Below are positions 37,841 to 44,324 of a stretch of DNA of 46,820 nt, piece by piece (position 1 is the stretch's first letter; every line of letters starts with the position of its first letter). Origin of the DNA: Blastocatellia bacterium (lineage in GTDB: Bacteria > Acidobacteriota > Blastocatellia > UBA7656 > JADIYM01). Both the position numbers and the translations under genes were made by a program. The DNA lies in NCBI GenBank assembly GCA_021463145.1, contig JAJTWZ010000032.1, positions 1-46,820 of the forward strand, given 5' to 3'. The notes under the pieces were generated by a model. The model saw only the letters and a list, made by a program, of their open reading frames with translations, was not told where the DNA came from and made no database searches.

Positions 37841-37888
37841 CGTGATTCGATCACGGAAAAGTATCAAACAACGATATGTCGTCGTAAC
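37841..37888. promoter_or_regulatory. Probable enhancer sites for the GAF activator
   Basis: CGTGATTCGATCACG (37841-37855) is a perfect 6-bp inverted repeat with a 3-base centre. A second half-related element, GTCGTCGTAAC (37878-37888), fits the GT-N7-AC form of NorR sites, and ATGTCGT occurs in both. They lie 90-140 bases upstream of the predicted ahpD start point and just ahead of the activator's own start, allowing autoregulation. Confidence 0.5.
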
Positions 37889-37952
37889 TTGAAACCTGTT
37901 CATGCAGGCACAAACTGAGTTACAGCAATGAATTACGTGGAGTTGGCGGTCC

Positions 37953-37967
37953 TGGCACGAGAACTGC
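37953..37967 (+). promoter_or_regulatory. Sigma-54 promoter of the AhpD-like gene
   Basis: TGGCACGAGAACTGC: a perfect -24 box and a -12 box with one change (CTGC for TTGC), GG and GC correctly spaced. Predicted start near 37979, giving a leader of about 59 bases with AAGGAGA before the ATG at 38038. Confidence 0.72.
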
Positions 37968-38037
37968 CCTACCCCAATTCGACGGCAGGCGCTGTGGCGC
38001 TGCTTCAACAAAAGACGAAGGCAAGGAGACCAGGACA

Positions 38038-38589
38038 ATGACCAGACTGAATGCTATCGATCCGCAGGAAACGACTGGAAAGACGAAGGAGCTGCTCGAC
38101 GGCGTGAAGGCGAAGCTCGGCCGAGTGCCGAATCTGATGCGGACACTGGCGAATGCTCCGGCGGCGCTCGAGGGCTACCTCAGTTTCAGCGGCGCGCTCG
38201 GCGGAGGAGTTCTGGACGCCAGGCTGCGCGAGCGGATCGCGCTGGCGGTTGCAGATGCAAACAGCTGCGAATACTGCCTGTCGGCGCACACCGCCATCGG
38301 GAAGATGGTCGGGCTGGACGAGGACGAAATCCTCTCGAGCCGGAAGGCAACGTCCGACGATCCCAGGGTCAACGCTGCACTGGGATTCGCTCACCGGATC
38401 GTCGTCAAGCGTGGTGAAGTCGATGACAGCGAGGTCCGCGAAGTGCGTGCAGCCGGATTCTCGGACGCCGAAATCACGGAGATCGTCGCGCACGTAGCAC
38501 TCAACGTCTTCACGAACTATTTCAACCACGTCGCACAGACAGTCGTGGACTTTCCGAAGGTGGAGTTGACGCTCGGAGTCGGACGCTGA
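38038..38589 (+). CDS. AhpD-like / carboxymuconolactone-decarboxylase-family protein
   Basis: A 183-residue protein of the alkylhydroperoxidase (AhpD) fold. The redox motif SCEYCLSAH puts the cysteine pair at C77 and C80 and the proton-relay His at 84, with E65 upstream (RERIALAVAD). AhpD-type proteins reduce peroxides or act as thiol reductants; many relatives of this exact type are of unknown substrate. It is the first gene of a sigma-54-controlled operon divergent from the GAF-domain activator. A second operon gene begins 105 bases downstream but is broken (38694-38753). Confidence 0.88.
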   Translation: MTRLNAIDPQETTGKTKELLDGVKAKLGRVPNLMRTLANAPAALEGYLSFSGALGGGVLDARLRERIALAVADANSCEYCLSAHTAIGKMVGLDEDEILSSRKATSDDPRVNAALGFAHRIVVKRGEVDDSEVREVRAAGFSDAEITEIVAHVALNVFTNYFNHVAQTVVDFPKVELTLGVGR

Positions 38590-38693
38590 AAGCCCGACCG
38601 GCCTCACGGCACCATCGGAGCGCACGGTGATGGAGTTCTCGCCTGCCGAGAGCCCCGTCACCGGCCGGCGCAAACTGAGAGAGGACACGGGCA

Positions 38694-38753
38694 TGGCCAG
38701 GAGCTTCGGAAAGATCGCCTTTACCGATGATGTAAAGGGGGTCCCGTCATAAA
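38694..38753 (+). pseudogene. Start of a pyridoxamine-phosphate-oxidase-like flavoprotein, cut off after 19 codons
   Basis: MARSFGKIAFTDDVKGVPS then a stop. MARxFxxIAFTxxVK is the typical beginning of FMN-binding pyridoxamine 5'-phosphate oxidase-related proteins, which often follow AhpD-like genes. After VK the sequence becomes foreign (GGGGTCCCGTC...) and runs into the inverted-repeat array at 38758. I infer that mobile DNA entered or recombined at about 38740. The match is short, so the family call is tentative. Confidence 0.5.
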
Positions 38754-39241
38754 ACGGAATAATGCCGAGTTGGCTCCTCCATACTCAAAGGCGATCAATG
38801 ATTCCGCTGGTTCACGGAACATGCGACTCGGCATTAATTCACGACTACCCGCCCGCCAAGCTCGCATCGCACGGTGAGCCCGCCGTAGTCCGACTCCAGG
38901 ATTCCCGAGCAGTTCCTGACATGTTCCGGAGACCTCGTCCGCCTGGGGGCCAAGTTCGCCGACTCAATCTGTCCAGAATAATGCCGAGTAGGACCCGAAC
39001 GATCCACAGGCCAGCCGGGCCAAGCGCGTTCGACTCGGGATAATTCGGAACTCGGCATTAACGGAACAAATTGTACGCTAACTAGCGAGGCCGCTTTCCC
39101 TCGGCTCGAATCCCCACGCTTGCCACCTCGCCGGCCCGTCGAGGGCCGTCTTCGGCGTCCCGCGCCCGCTGCATTCTACATCTCAGAAATTTCAGAGAAT
39201 TTCAGTTCGAATCGAGATTCACGCGACGTCCTGGGAACGCG
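38754..39241. repeat. Array of five TAATGCCGAGT-type sites in inverted orientation
   Basis: The 11-mer TAATGCCGAGT or its complement occurs at 38761-38771 (+), 38827-38837 (-), 38979-38989 (+) and 39050-39060 (-). A one-to-two-base variant, ACTCGGGATAA, is at 39033-39043 (-). They form two inverted pairs of about 77 and 82 bases. The last two sites are spaced 17 bases apart head-to-tail, like arm sites of a tyrosine recombinase. No gene is present in this ~490-base interval. The integron attC core (GTTRRRY) is absent. Confidence 0.6.
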
Positions 39242-39383
39242 ACGCAAGCTTATGCTTCAAATTCGAACTCGGCGCAGCTTTATGCTTCCCGGGCAACTGA
39301 CAGCCCTGTCCGATTGCCTCGAATTCAGACGTCCTGGCGCAAGGTTATGCTTCCCCGCACGCAGTTAAATGCTTCAAGTTACA
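39242..39383 (-). mobile_element. Tn7/Tni-type transposon terminus with four 19-bp TnsB-like sites
   Basis: Read on the minus strand, the element begins TGTAAC at 39383. Four direct repeats follow, at 39359-39377, 39337-39355, 39272-39290 and 39242-39260. On the plus strand each contains CGCA and, five bases on, ATGCTTC; 11 of 19 positions are invariant. A 5'-TGT end with several spaced ~20-bp transposase sites is the hallmark of Tn7, Tn5053/Tn402 and Mu-like elements. The element body lies to the left (lower coordinates). The end abuts codon 99 of a sigma factor without any spare base. No matching opposite end was found in the window. Confidence 0.72.
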
Positions 39384-39680
39384 GAAGCGCTCGATGGCCT
39401 TGAGAAGACCGATGTTGCCTTCCTGGACGAGGTCGGCCATCTCGAGGCCACGGCCGGTGAAATGTTTCGCGACCGAGATGACGAGCCGGAGGTTCAGACA
39501 CGCCATCCGGTCGCGGGCGGCGAGGTATGCGGCTTCGTCCCCGGCGGCTCGAAGACGCACGATCTCGCGTGTGAGCGCGAGCTCTTCTGCCCGGCTCATT
39601 ACGTCGTGGCGGATCTCGGTGAAATAGGATTCGAGGTTCGGGTCGGCGGTGTCGCGCACGACCGTTCGGGTTTTTCTCAT
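39345..39680 (-). pseudogene. Sigma-70 (RpoD/RpoH-type) factor cut by a transposon end after 99 codons
   Basis: From the ATG at 39678-39680 the frame reads a primary-type sigma factor. [20 protein letters not shown] is region 1.2, and [18 protein letters not shown] and [17 protein letters not shown] are regions 2.1-2.2. The natural next residues (DPxxGxxFSTYA of region 2.3) are missing. At 39383 the sequence changes to the TGT transposon terminus, adding 12 foreign codons ([12 protein letters not shown]) and a stop inside a repeat. Without regions 2.3-4 the protein cannot recognise promoters. It lies 81 bases after the PRTRC ThiF gene, so the backbone once carried its own sigma factor. Confidence 0.85.
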
Positions 39681-39761
39681 GATGGTTCCATTGCGGGGCC
39701 GCGCCCCGCTCGCCCGGGGCCGGGCGCGGCCCACACGCGAACAGCCGGAGGTATTCTCGTA

Positions 39762-40658
39762 CTAGGCGGCCTTCGCCCGGGGCTTTCGGGGATAAAGGCT
39801 CGACTCTCGAACGCCGGCGGCGCGGGCGATCTCTGAAGGCGCGGTCGGCGTGCTTCGGACGCTTGCCGACCTCGAGTCGAACCACGTGGCGAAGCGCGCG
39901 AGGTCGCGTGAGACGAGCAGCCGATAGAGCGTGTCGCCGGCGACGGTCGCGGCCCAGGCGTTTACGGTCTGGGACTGGAGGTTTGCCGCGACCAGTTCGG
40001 CGCAAGACAACTTCGAGCCCGCGAGCTCTTCGTCGCGCGCCTGGAGAAGATCCGGGGCGACGAGCGACGGGGCCGGGAGCCGCCACACGGCGCCGAGCTG
40101 GACCGAGCCTCTCAGGTGCCGGTGGTTCGTGTCGGCACCGACCAGGACCTGGCCGCTGTCGGCCGAGTTGCCGGCGTCGATCCACCAGACGGTGGGCGCC
40201 GCGCCTTCGCGGTTCGACTCGCAGGCCCGCGCCATCTCGCGGCGCGCCGCGGCGTTGTCGACCGCACCGACGATGACAGTCAGGGTCCGGTCGTGCCAGT
40301 AACCGCCGAGCCCGTAGTTTGCGGCCGAGAACGGTGACCGGTCGATTGTGGTCTCAAGTCCCCACGCCGCGGCGTATCGACGGGCAATAACCTCGGCTTT
40401 CGGTCGGCCGATGTCGGATGCGGCAAAAAGCTGACGGGGAACGTTTTTCGGCTCGACCGTATCGTGGTCGCAGAAGATGAGCTCGACCGTCTCGCCACGG
40501 TCTCGAACGGCGGCGGCAACCGCGGCTGTCATTCGCGCCAGATGCGAGCCCGTTCCGCCACATCCGACCTGGATGATACGAAGCGACCGGTACTCGGCGA
40601 GCCGGACAGGCAGCGCAGCAAGGCCCGTAGTGTCGATGGCTACAGGTTTGGGTTTCAC
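39762..40658 (-). CDS. PRTRC system ThiF-family (E1-like) protein
   Basis: A 298-residue Rossmann protein of the ThiF/E1 superfamily: RIIQVGCGGTGSHLARMTAA (about 26-45) binds the nucleotide, LIFCDHDTVEPKNVPRQLF supplies the Asp/Asn/Arg of the adenylation site, and GRPKAEVIA completes it. E1-like enzymes adenylate the C-terminus of ubiquitin-like proteins. No obvious catalytic thioester cysteine stands out, so it may act as an adenylase only. In PRTRC cassettes (ParB-related, ThiF-related) this gene follows the JAB-type protein A, as it does here with a two-base gap. The last 30 residues are basic and Ala/Pro-rich. Confidence 0.85.
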   Translation of the reverse strand: MKPKPVAIDTTGLAALPVRLAEYRSLRIIQVGCGGTGSHLARMTAAVAAAVRDRGETVELIFCDHDTVEPKNVPRQLFAASDIGRPKAEVIARRYAAAWGLETTIDRSPFSAANYGLGGYWHDRTLTVIVGAVDNAAARREMARACESNREGAAPTVWWIDAGNSADSGQVLVGADTNHRHLRGSVQLGAVWRLPAPSLVAPDLLQARDEELAGSKLSCAELVAANLQSQTVNAWAATVAGDTLYRLLVSRDLARFATWFDSRSASVRSTPTAPSEIARAAGVRESSLYPRKPRAKAA

Positions 40659-40660
40659 GG

Positions 40661-41248
40661 TTACTCCTCCCTTTCAAAGAGGTCGTCGGCCGCGATCGGC
40701 AAGAAATGCCCGTGGCAGCCGACGCGAAGTGAGATTTCAGGCTGTGAGAAGATGCGGCCAACGACGCCGTAGATCCGGAAGCCAGTGGCTTCGTCGGTGT
40801 CGTCTGTTACCGAAAACCGTGCGGGCATCTCGTGATGCGAGTGAATCTCGACCGTCGCGCGCGCGTGATCGTCGAGACCCGGGCCCGCGGGCCGGACGCT
40901 TGTGGCGCTCGCCTCCTGCCCGGGCTCGAGGTACTCCCACGACTGCCCGTTCCACGCGAAGTAGCAGAGGTACTCGACCGGGGTTGCTGCCAAAACGCAG
41001 GCGTGGCGAGCGGATTCGAAGAGGCGCACGAGGTATGAGCGAGGAACCTTCGGGACGAGCAGTTCGATTCCGGCATCGACGTGGGCGAGGCCGGGAATAT
41101 CGGCAGCGGCTACCGGTATTGCGACCTGGCAGACGTCGCGACGGGCGCGAACGAACAGGCCGTTTCCCGCCGTCGCGTATTCGAGAAGCGCGGCCGAGAC
41201 GGCCGGAACCGTGTCGCCGACCATCGTCGTGTAATCGATCAGCCCCAT
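40661..41248 (-). CDS. PRTRC system protein A (JAB/MPN metalloprotease-like)
   Basis: A 195-residue protein. EIHSHHEMPARFSVTDDTDE (about 134-153) is a full JAMM zinc site: H136-x-H138-x7-S146-x2-D149. JAB-domain enzymes remove or process ubiquitin-like proteins, and PRTRC protein A is the family's typical member beside ThiF. The start overlaps the end of protein B by ten bases and the stop is two bases before ThiF, which indicates one tightly coupled transcript. The natural substrate is unknown; the beta-grasp protein C encoded upstream in the same operon is the obvious candidate. Confidence 0.85.
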   Translation of the reverse strand: MGLIDYTTMVGDTVPAVSAALLEYATAGNGLFVRARRDVCQVAIPVAAADIPGLAHVDAGIELLVPKVPRSYLVRLFESARHACVLAATPVEYLCYFAWNGQSWEYLEPGQEASATSVRPAGPGLDDHARATVEIHSHHEMPARFSVTDDTDEATGFRIYGVVGRIFSQPEISLRVGCHGHFLPIAADDLFEREE

Positions 41249-41925
41249 TCGTGTCCTCCGATGAGTCCTTCGACGACGGCGCCGACAGACCCGGCGTTCG
41301 GAACGCGCACGAGGTCATCGACCGGGTAAGTGCGCGCACGTCGGCGCGCGAGGCGGGCGAGCTGATCGACGACGTTTGCCGGATATGCGCTCGACCGTCG
41401 CGCCGCTTCGTTGAGGTTGAAGGGCGTCGAAAAGTACAGGTCGACGGCCGCTAGGATTCGGGTGTGGTCGACGGCCGGCGCGGGGTTTGCTCCCCAGCAG
41501 ACTCTTCCGTCGGCGAAAAGATTCGGAAACGGCGCGTAGTGGACCTTCGAGCGAGGGTCGAACTCGTTTTCGCGGACTGCGAAGAGCCGCAGCCCGGACG
41601 GGCAACCCACGGCGACGAGCGCCGGGACGGGAACCGTGAGGACGAAGGCGTCTTCTCCGGGAGGCGCGATGGTGATCTCACGTTTCCCGGCCGCGAGAAA
41701 CGCGACGGCGAACGGTCCGGTGGCGAGTGAGCCCGAACGGACGATCTCCGGGCGAAGCCACCCCGAGTCGACGCGTTCGCCTGCAAAGGCCGCACGAACG
41801 GCCTGCGGACCGAGGTAGCGAACCCGCTCGCGCCGTCCCGAGCGGTCGACGAACTGGTACTGTCCCTCGAAGAAGAAGAGACCGGCTTCGGCCCCTTCAG
41901 GCAGCATCGGTTTCGGGCCTGACAT
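41239..41925 (-). CDS. PRTRC system protein B
   Basis: A 228-residue protein from the ATG at 41923-41925. The segment VPVPALVAVGCPSGLRLFAV followed by YAPFPNLFADGRVCWG fits the conserved core of PRTRC protein B (PALVFAV...APFxNVxxDGxVCWG). The function of protein B is not known experimentally. It overlaps the upstream gene by 29 bases and the downstream protein A by ten. An upstream in-frame extension (to 42618) is Ser/Arg-rich and belongs to another frame of the preceding gene, so I exclude it. Confidence 0.78.
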   Translation of the reverse strand: MSGPKPMLPEGAEAGLFFFEGQYQFVDRSGRRERVRYLGPQAVRAAFAGERVDSGWLRPEIVRSGSLATGPFAVAFLAAGKREITIAPPGEDAFVLTVPVPALVAVGCPSGLRLFAVRENEFDPRSKVHYAPFPNLFADGRVCWGANPAPAVDHTRILAAVDLYFSTPFNLNEAARRSSAYPANVVDQLARLARRRARTYPVDDLVRVPNAGSVGAVVEGLIGGHEWG

Positions 41926-42709
41926 GTCGGCTCCTTTCGCGCTCGACGGCGCGGTTCCACGCCCGGACCGCCTGCGCGACGCGGCGCGACGGGTCGGCGT
42001 CAATCCACCCGGAAAGATCGCGGACCGCCTCCGCGAGCTCGCAAGCGTCGCGGTACTGGGCAGCGAGCACGGTGATGTTTTCGACCGACCACTCGACCGA
42101 GTCGCAGCCACCGCACATGCAGCCCCCGTCGTAGAAGACGAGGCCGGTGTCGCGCGCTGGTATGAGCGCAACCGAGCCGAGCCGCCGAAGAACGCGCGGC
42201 TCGCGCCCGAGCGCCGCGTCGATGTCGTAGGCGAGCGAGCCGGGATCCTCCGGAACGGGGACGCGTGCGGCATATTCACCGTTGAGGCCGAGCGAGTCGA
42301 GCATCTCGCCCGGATCGTCGATGTCGGCGTGGTTGAGGTAGAGCGCGAGCCGAAGCGCCGACGGCAGATCCCACGGCTGGTACCAGTCGTTTTCGTGGTC
42401 GACGAAGGAGATGAACGGGATGCCGCCCAGGCCGCACTCTTCGATCGCCTCGGCGAAGAGCGGAAAGAGCCGGTCAGAGACGAGCTCGACGCACGCGAGC
42501 ACACCCGCGCGCGTTTCGCCCTGACACTTGAGCGACCGGGAGTCGAGTTTGGCGAAGTCATCGGGAAAGACGTCCCGAAATACAGCAAAGACCCGGGACT
42601 CACGGGCGAGCTCCACAAGCCTTTCGCAGACGTTCCCGTCGTCCGTGACCTCGGATAGCAACTCCATCGAGCGCGAAAACGCGCAAGGGTCGACCCCCGT
42701 CGTGCTCAC
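41897..42709 (-). CDS. Protein in the PRTRC 'F' position, function unknown
   Basis: A 270-residue soluble, acidic protein lying between genes C and B, where PRTRC cassettes carry protein F. I do not recognise a fold. Notable points are FYDGGCMCGGCDSVEWSVEN (about 203-222), whose three cysteines (C-x-C-x2-C) could bind a metal, and a helical C-terminus rich in Arg and Ala. It overlaps C by four bases (ATGA) and B by 29. The call as PRTRC F rests on position; a cassette-specific replacement is possible. Confidence 0.6.
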   Translation of the reverse strand: MSTTGVDPCAFSRSMELLSEVTDDGNVCERLVELARESRVFAVFRDVFPDDFAKLDSRSLKCQGETRAGVLACVELVSDRLFPLFAEAIEECGLGGIPFISFVDHENDWYQPWDLPSALRLALYLNHADIDDPGEMLDSLGLNGEYAARVPVPEDPGSLAYDIDAALGREPRVLRRLGSVALIPARDTGLVFYDGGCMCGGCDSVEWSVENITVLAAQYRDACELAEAVRDLSGWIDADPSRRVAQAVRAWNRAVERERSRHVRPETDAA

Positions 42710-43170
42710 AGCAGCCCGACTGGCCCGCGCGCTGAGTCAGGCGCGGCTGAGCGAAGGCGCGAAAGGGTAGTCGAGATGACCGTCTTTTCCTGGCTTCCGC
42801 GCTCGGCGGCTCGCCGCATCGTACGCTCGAGCCGAGCGAAGCGCGCGGGGTGAAGCGCGCCCGTGGCCAGTAGCGTCGAGACTCGCGTGGCTATGCGGAT
42901 CGCGGGGTTGACGTGTTCGCCTGATGCGGCGAGCCTCGCGGCAACGTCAAGCGCGGCGCCTTTGGTTCCGGCAGTCTTCGTCGCGGTGACGACGAGACGG
43001 CCGTTTTCGGTCGCGCGCGAGAACGCCGCCGTGGCGAGGCTCGGGTAGACACCCGAGAGTGCGGCGCGCAGGTGCGAGTCGCTTTCGGCGACCGTGCGGT
43101 CGATGGAAAATTCCTGTCCGTCGTAGCGGACGATCGCTTGCTCTGTGGGCTTGGTTTCGGTCGTACTCAC
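42706..43170 (-). CDS. PRTRC system protein C (beta-grasp, ubiquitin-like) with C-terminal extension
   Basis: A 154-residue protein. Residues 1-70 match PRTRC protein C: RYDGQEFSIDRTVAESDSHL, ALSGVYPSLATA, then TENGRLVVTATKTAGTKG. Family members usually stop at this GTKG, at about 65-75 residues, and the fold is thought to be ubiquitin-like. Here another ~85 residues follow (AALDVAARLAASGEHVN...LRSAAPDSARGPVGLL), Arg/Ala-rich and helical. A precursor tail after the Ub-like module would suit removal by the JAB protein A and activation by ThiF, but that is inference. Overlaps both neighbours by four bases. Confidence 0.7.
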   Translation of the reverse strand: MSTTETKPTEQAIVRYDGQEFSIDRTVAESDSHLRAALSGVYPSLATAAFSRATENGRLVVTATKTAGTKGAALDVAARLAASGEHVNPAIRIATRVSTLLATGALHPARFARLERTMRRAAERGSQEKTVISTTLSRLRSAAPDSARGPVGLL

Positions 43171-43664
43171 TTCGGTTCCTCCTTCCGGGCGCCGATGCCG
43201 GCAAACAGCGGTCCGGACTCGACCGGTCCTGCTTCCGGCACGACGTCGACCGTCTCGGACGTGGCGGCCTTCGGAGCGGCCTTCGTCGCAGCCTTCGCCT
43301 TCGGTGCAGGCTTATCGACGGGCTTTGCGACTGCGGCCCGTCTTTCGGCGGCGAGGCGGTCGCGTTCGCGCGAGGCCGCCTCGCGTGCCGGAAAGTCGGC
43401 TCGAAGCTGCTTGAGCGCATCGGCCATCGGCTTCGGGAAGGCTCCAAGCTCGGACTTGCGGCACGTGACTGCGACCGGCGCGTCGCGGTGCGACCAGGCG
43501 GTGACGGCAACGCGTCGGCCTTCGGGCGCTCCGTCCTCTGGGTAGATCACCATGCCGACGAAGATCGTCGCGTGGTCCCACACGTAGGGCTCGCGATCGC
43601 CGGTCAGCGTCTCGGCAAGATAGGGCTCTTCGGAGACGGTCGTCTCCTTCTGGTTGTCGGACAT
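43167..43664 (-). CDS. Protein in the PRTRC 'E' position, function unknown
   Basis: A 165-residue protein from the ATG at 43662-43664, which has AAAGGAG a few bases upstream. The first ~85 residues look folded (YVWDHATIFVGMVIYPEDGA, then RRVAVTAWSHRDAPVAVTCR). The rest is a low-complexity tail of Ala, Lys, Pro and Arg (VDKPAPKAKAATKAAPKAAT) like histone-type or DNA-binding tails. PRTRC protein E sits at this spot and often carries such a tail, but I do not see its usual N-terminal motif, so the assignment is by order only. The gene overlaps C by four bases. Confidence 0.55.
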   Translation of the reverse strand: MSDNQKETTVSEEPYLAETLTGDREPYVWDHATIFVGMVIYPEDGAPEGRRVAVTAWSHRDAPVAVTCRKSELGAFPKPMADALKQLRADFPAREAASRERDRLAAERRAAVAKPVDKPAPKAKAATKAAPKAATSETVDVVPEAGPVESGPLFAGIGARKEEPK

Positions 43665-43773
43665 CTCGGCTCCTTTTTCGCCCGCCCCGGCGGCCCCGGG
43701 CGGCTCGCGCTTCACGCCTGGCGTGGAAGCGCGAAGCCGCGCGCCAGACGGACGTATCAGTACGGGCTCAGAG

Positions 43774-44322
43774 TCAGAGCATCACGGCATACGCCGTGAC
43801 GATCGCTACCCTTCCGGCTCGATGATCGCGGATCACGACTCGCCCGGCTGCGAGATCGACGCGATCGGGTCGGACCCAACGGACGGCCGACGCGATCAGA
43901 TGAGCGTTTACCGCATAAGCGAGAAAGGGATCTCGCGTCTCGACCCACATCGTGCCGTGCTCTGGGGACTCGTCGATATCGTGAGAAGCTGGACGGCCGG
44001 TGCCGTCGCAGTCAGTACACACCGCGTCGTGGGTGTGGTCGCACGTCGCGCATGTGCACGACACCATCCCGCCGCCTCGGCACGTCGCGCATGTTTGGAT
44101 CGCCGGACGGTTCAGGACGGGAGTGGGGAGCGTGACTTCCCGCCAGGTCGCCTCGTCCACAAGGTCGAGCCTTGCGGCGTCAACATCGGCGCGGGCGCGT
44201 TCGCCAAGGAAGAGTCGTCCACAAAGCCGTCCCGCAAATCTCACCCCGTCGATCTCGCACGAGGCGTACTGGACTAGGCCTCGGCCGAGTGTTTCGATTG
44301 CAGTTTCCAAATCGCTTTGCAT
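43774..44322 (-). CDS. Zinc-finger protein with DnaJ-like cysteine repeats
   Basis: A 182-residue protein from the ATG at 44320-44322. The centre (about 77-110) has CATCRGGG, CTCATCDHTHD and CTDCDGTG, i.e. CxxCxGxG-type repeats like the zinc-binding region of DnaJ, but with no J domain. The flanks are folded but unfamiliar; the end (LAAGRVVIRDHRAGRVAIVT) is strand-rich. Such small zinc proteins are common in plasmid and phage operons. It starts two bases after the stop of the large upstream gene (44325), so it shares its transcript. Confidence 0.65.
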   Translation of the reverse strand: MQSDLETAIETLGRGLVQYASCEIDGVRFAGRLCGRLFLGERARADVDAARLDLVDEATWREVTLPTPVLNRPAIQTCATCRGGGMVSCTCATCDHTHDAVCTDCDGTGRPASHDIDESPEHGTMWVETRDPFLAYAVNAHLIASAVRWVRPDRVDLAAGRVVIRDHRAGRVAIVTAYAVML

Positions 44323-44324
44323 GA

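Noticed and set aside
38758-39062. Integron attC sites
   Set aside because: Although the units are 77-82 bases with inverted ends, the required RYYYAAC/GTTRRRY cores are absent and no cassette gene or integrase is nearby.
39104-39127. tRNA-like 3' end (TCGAATCCCC followed by ...GCCACC)
   Set aside because: The T-stem does not pair and no matching acceptor or anticodon arm exists upstream; not a tRNA and not a convincing attachment site.
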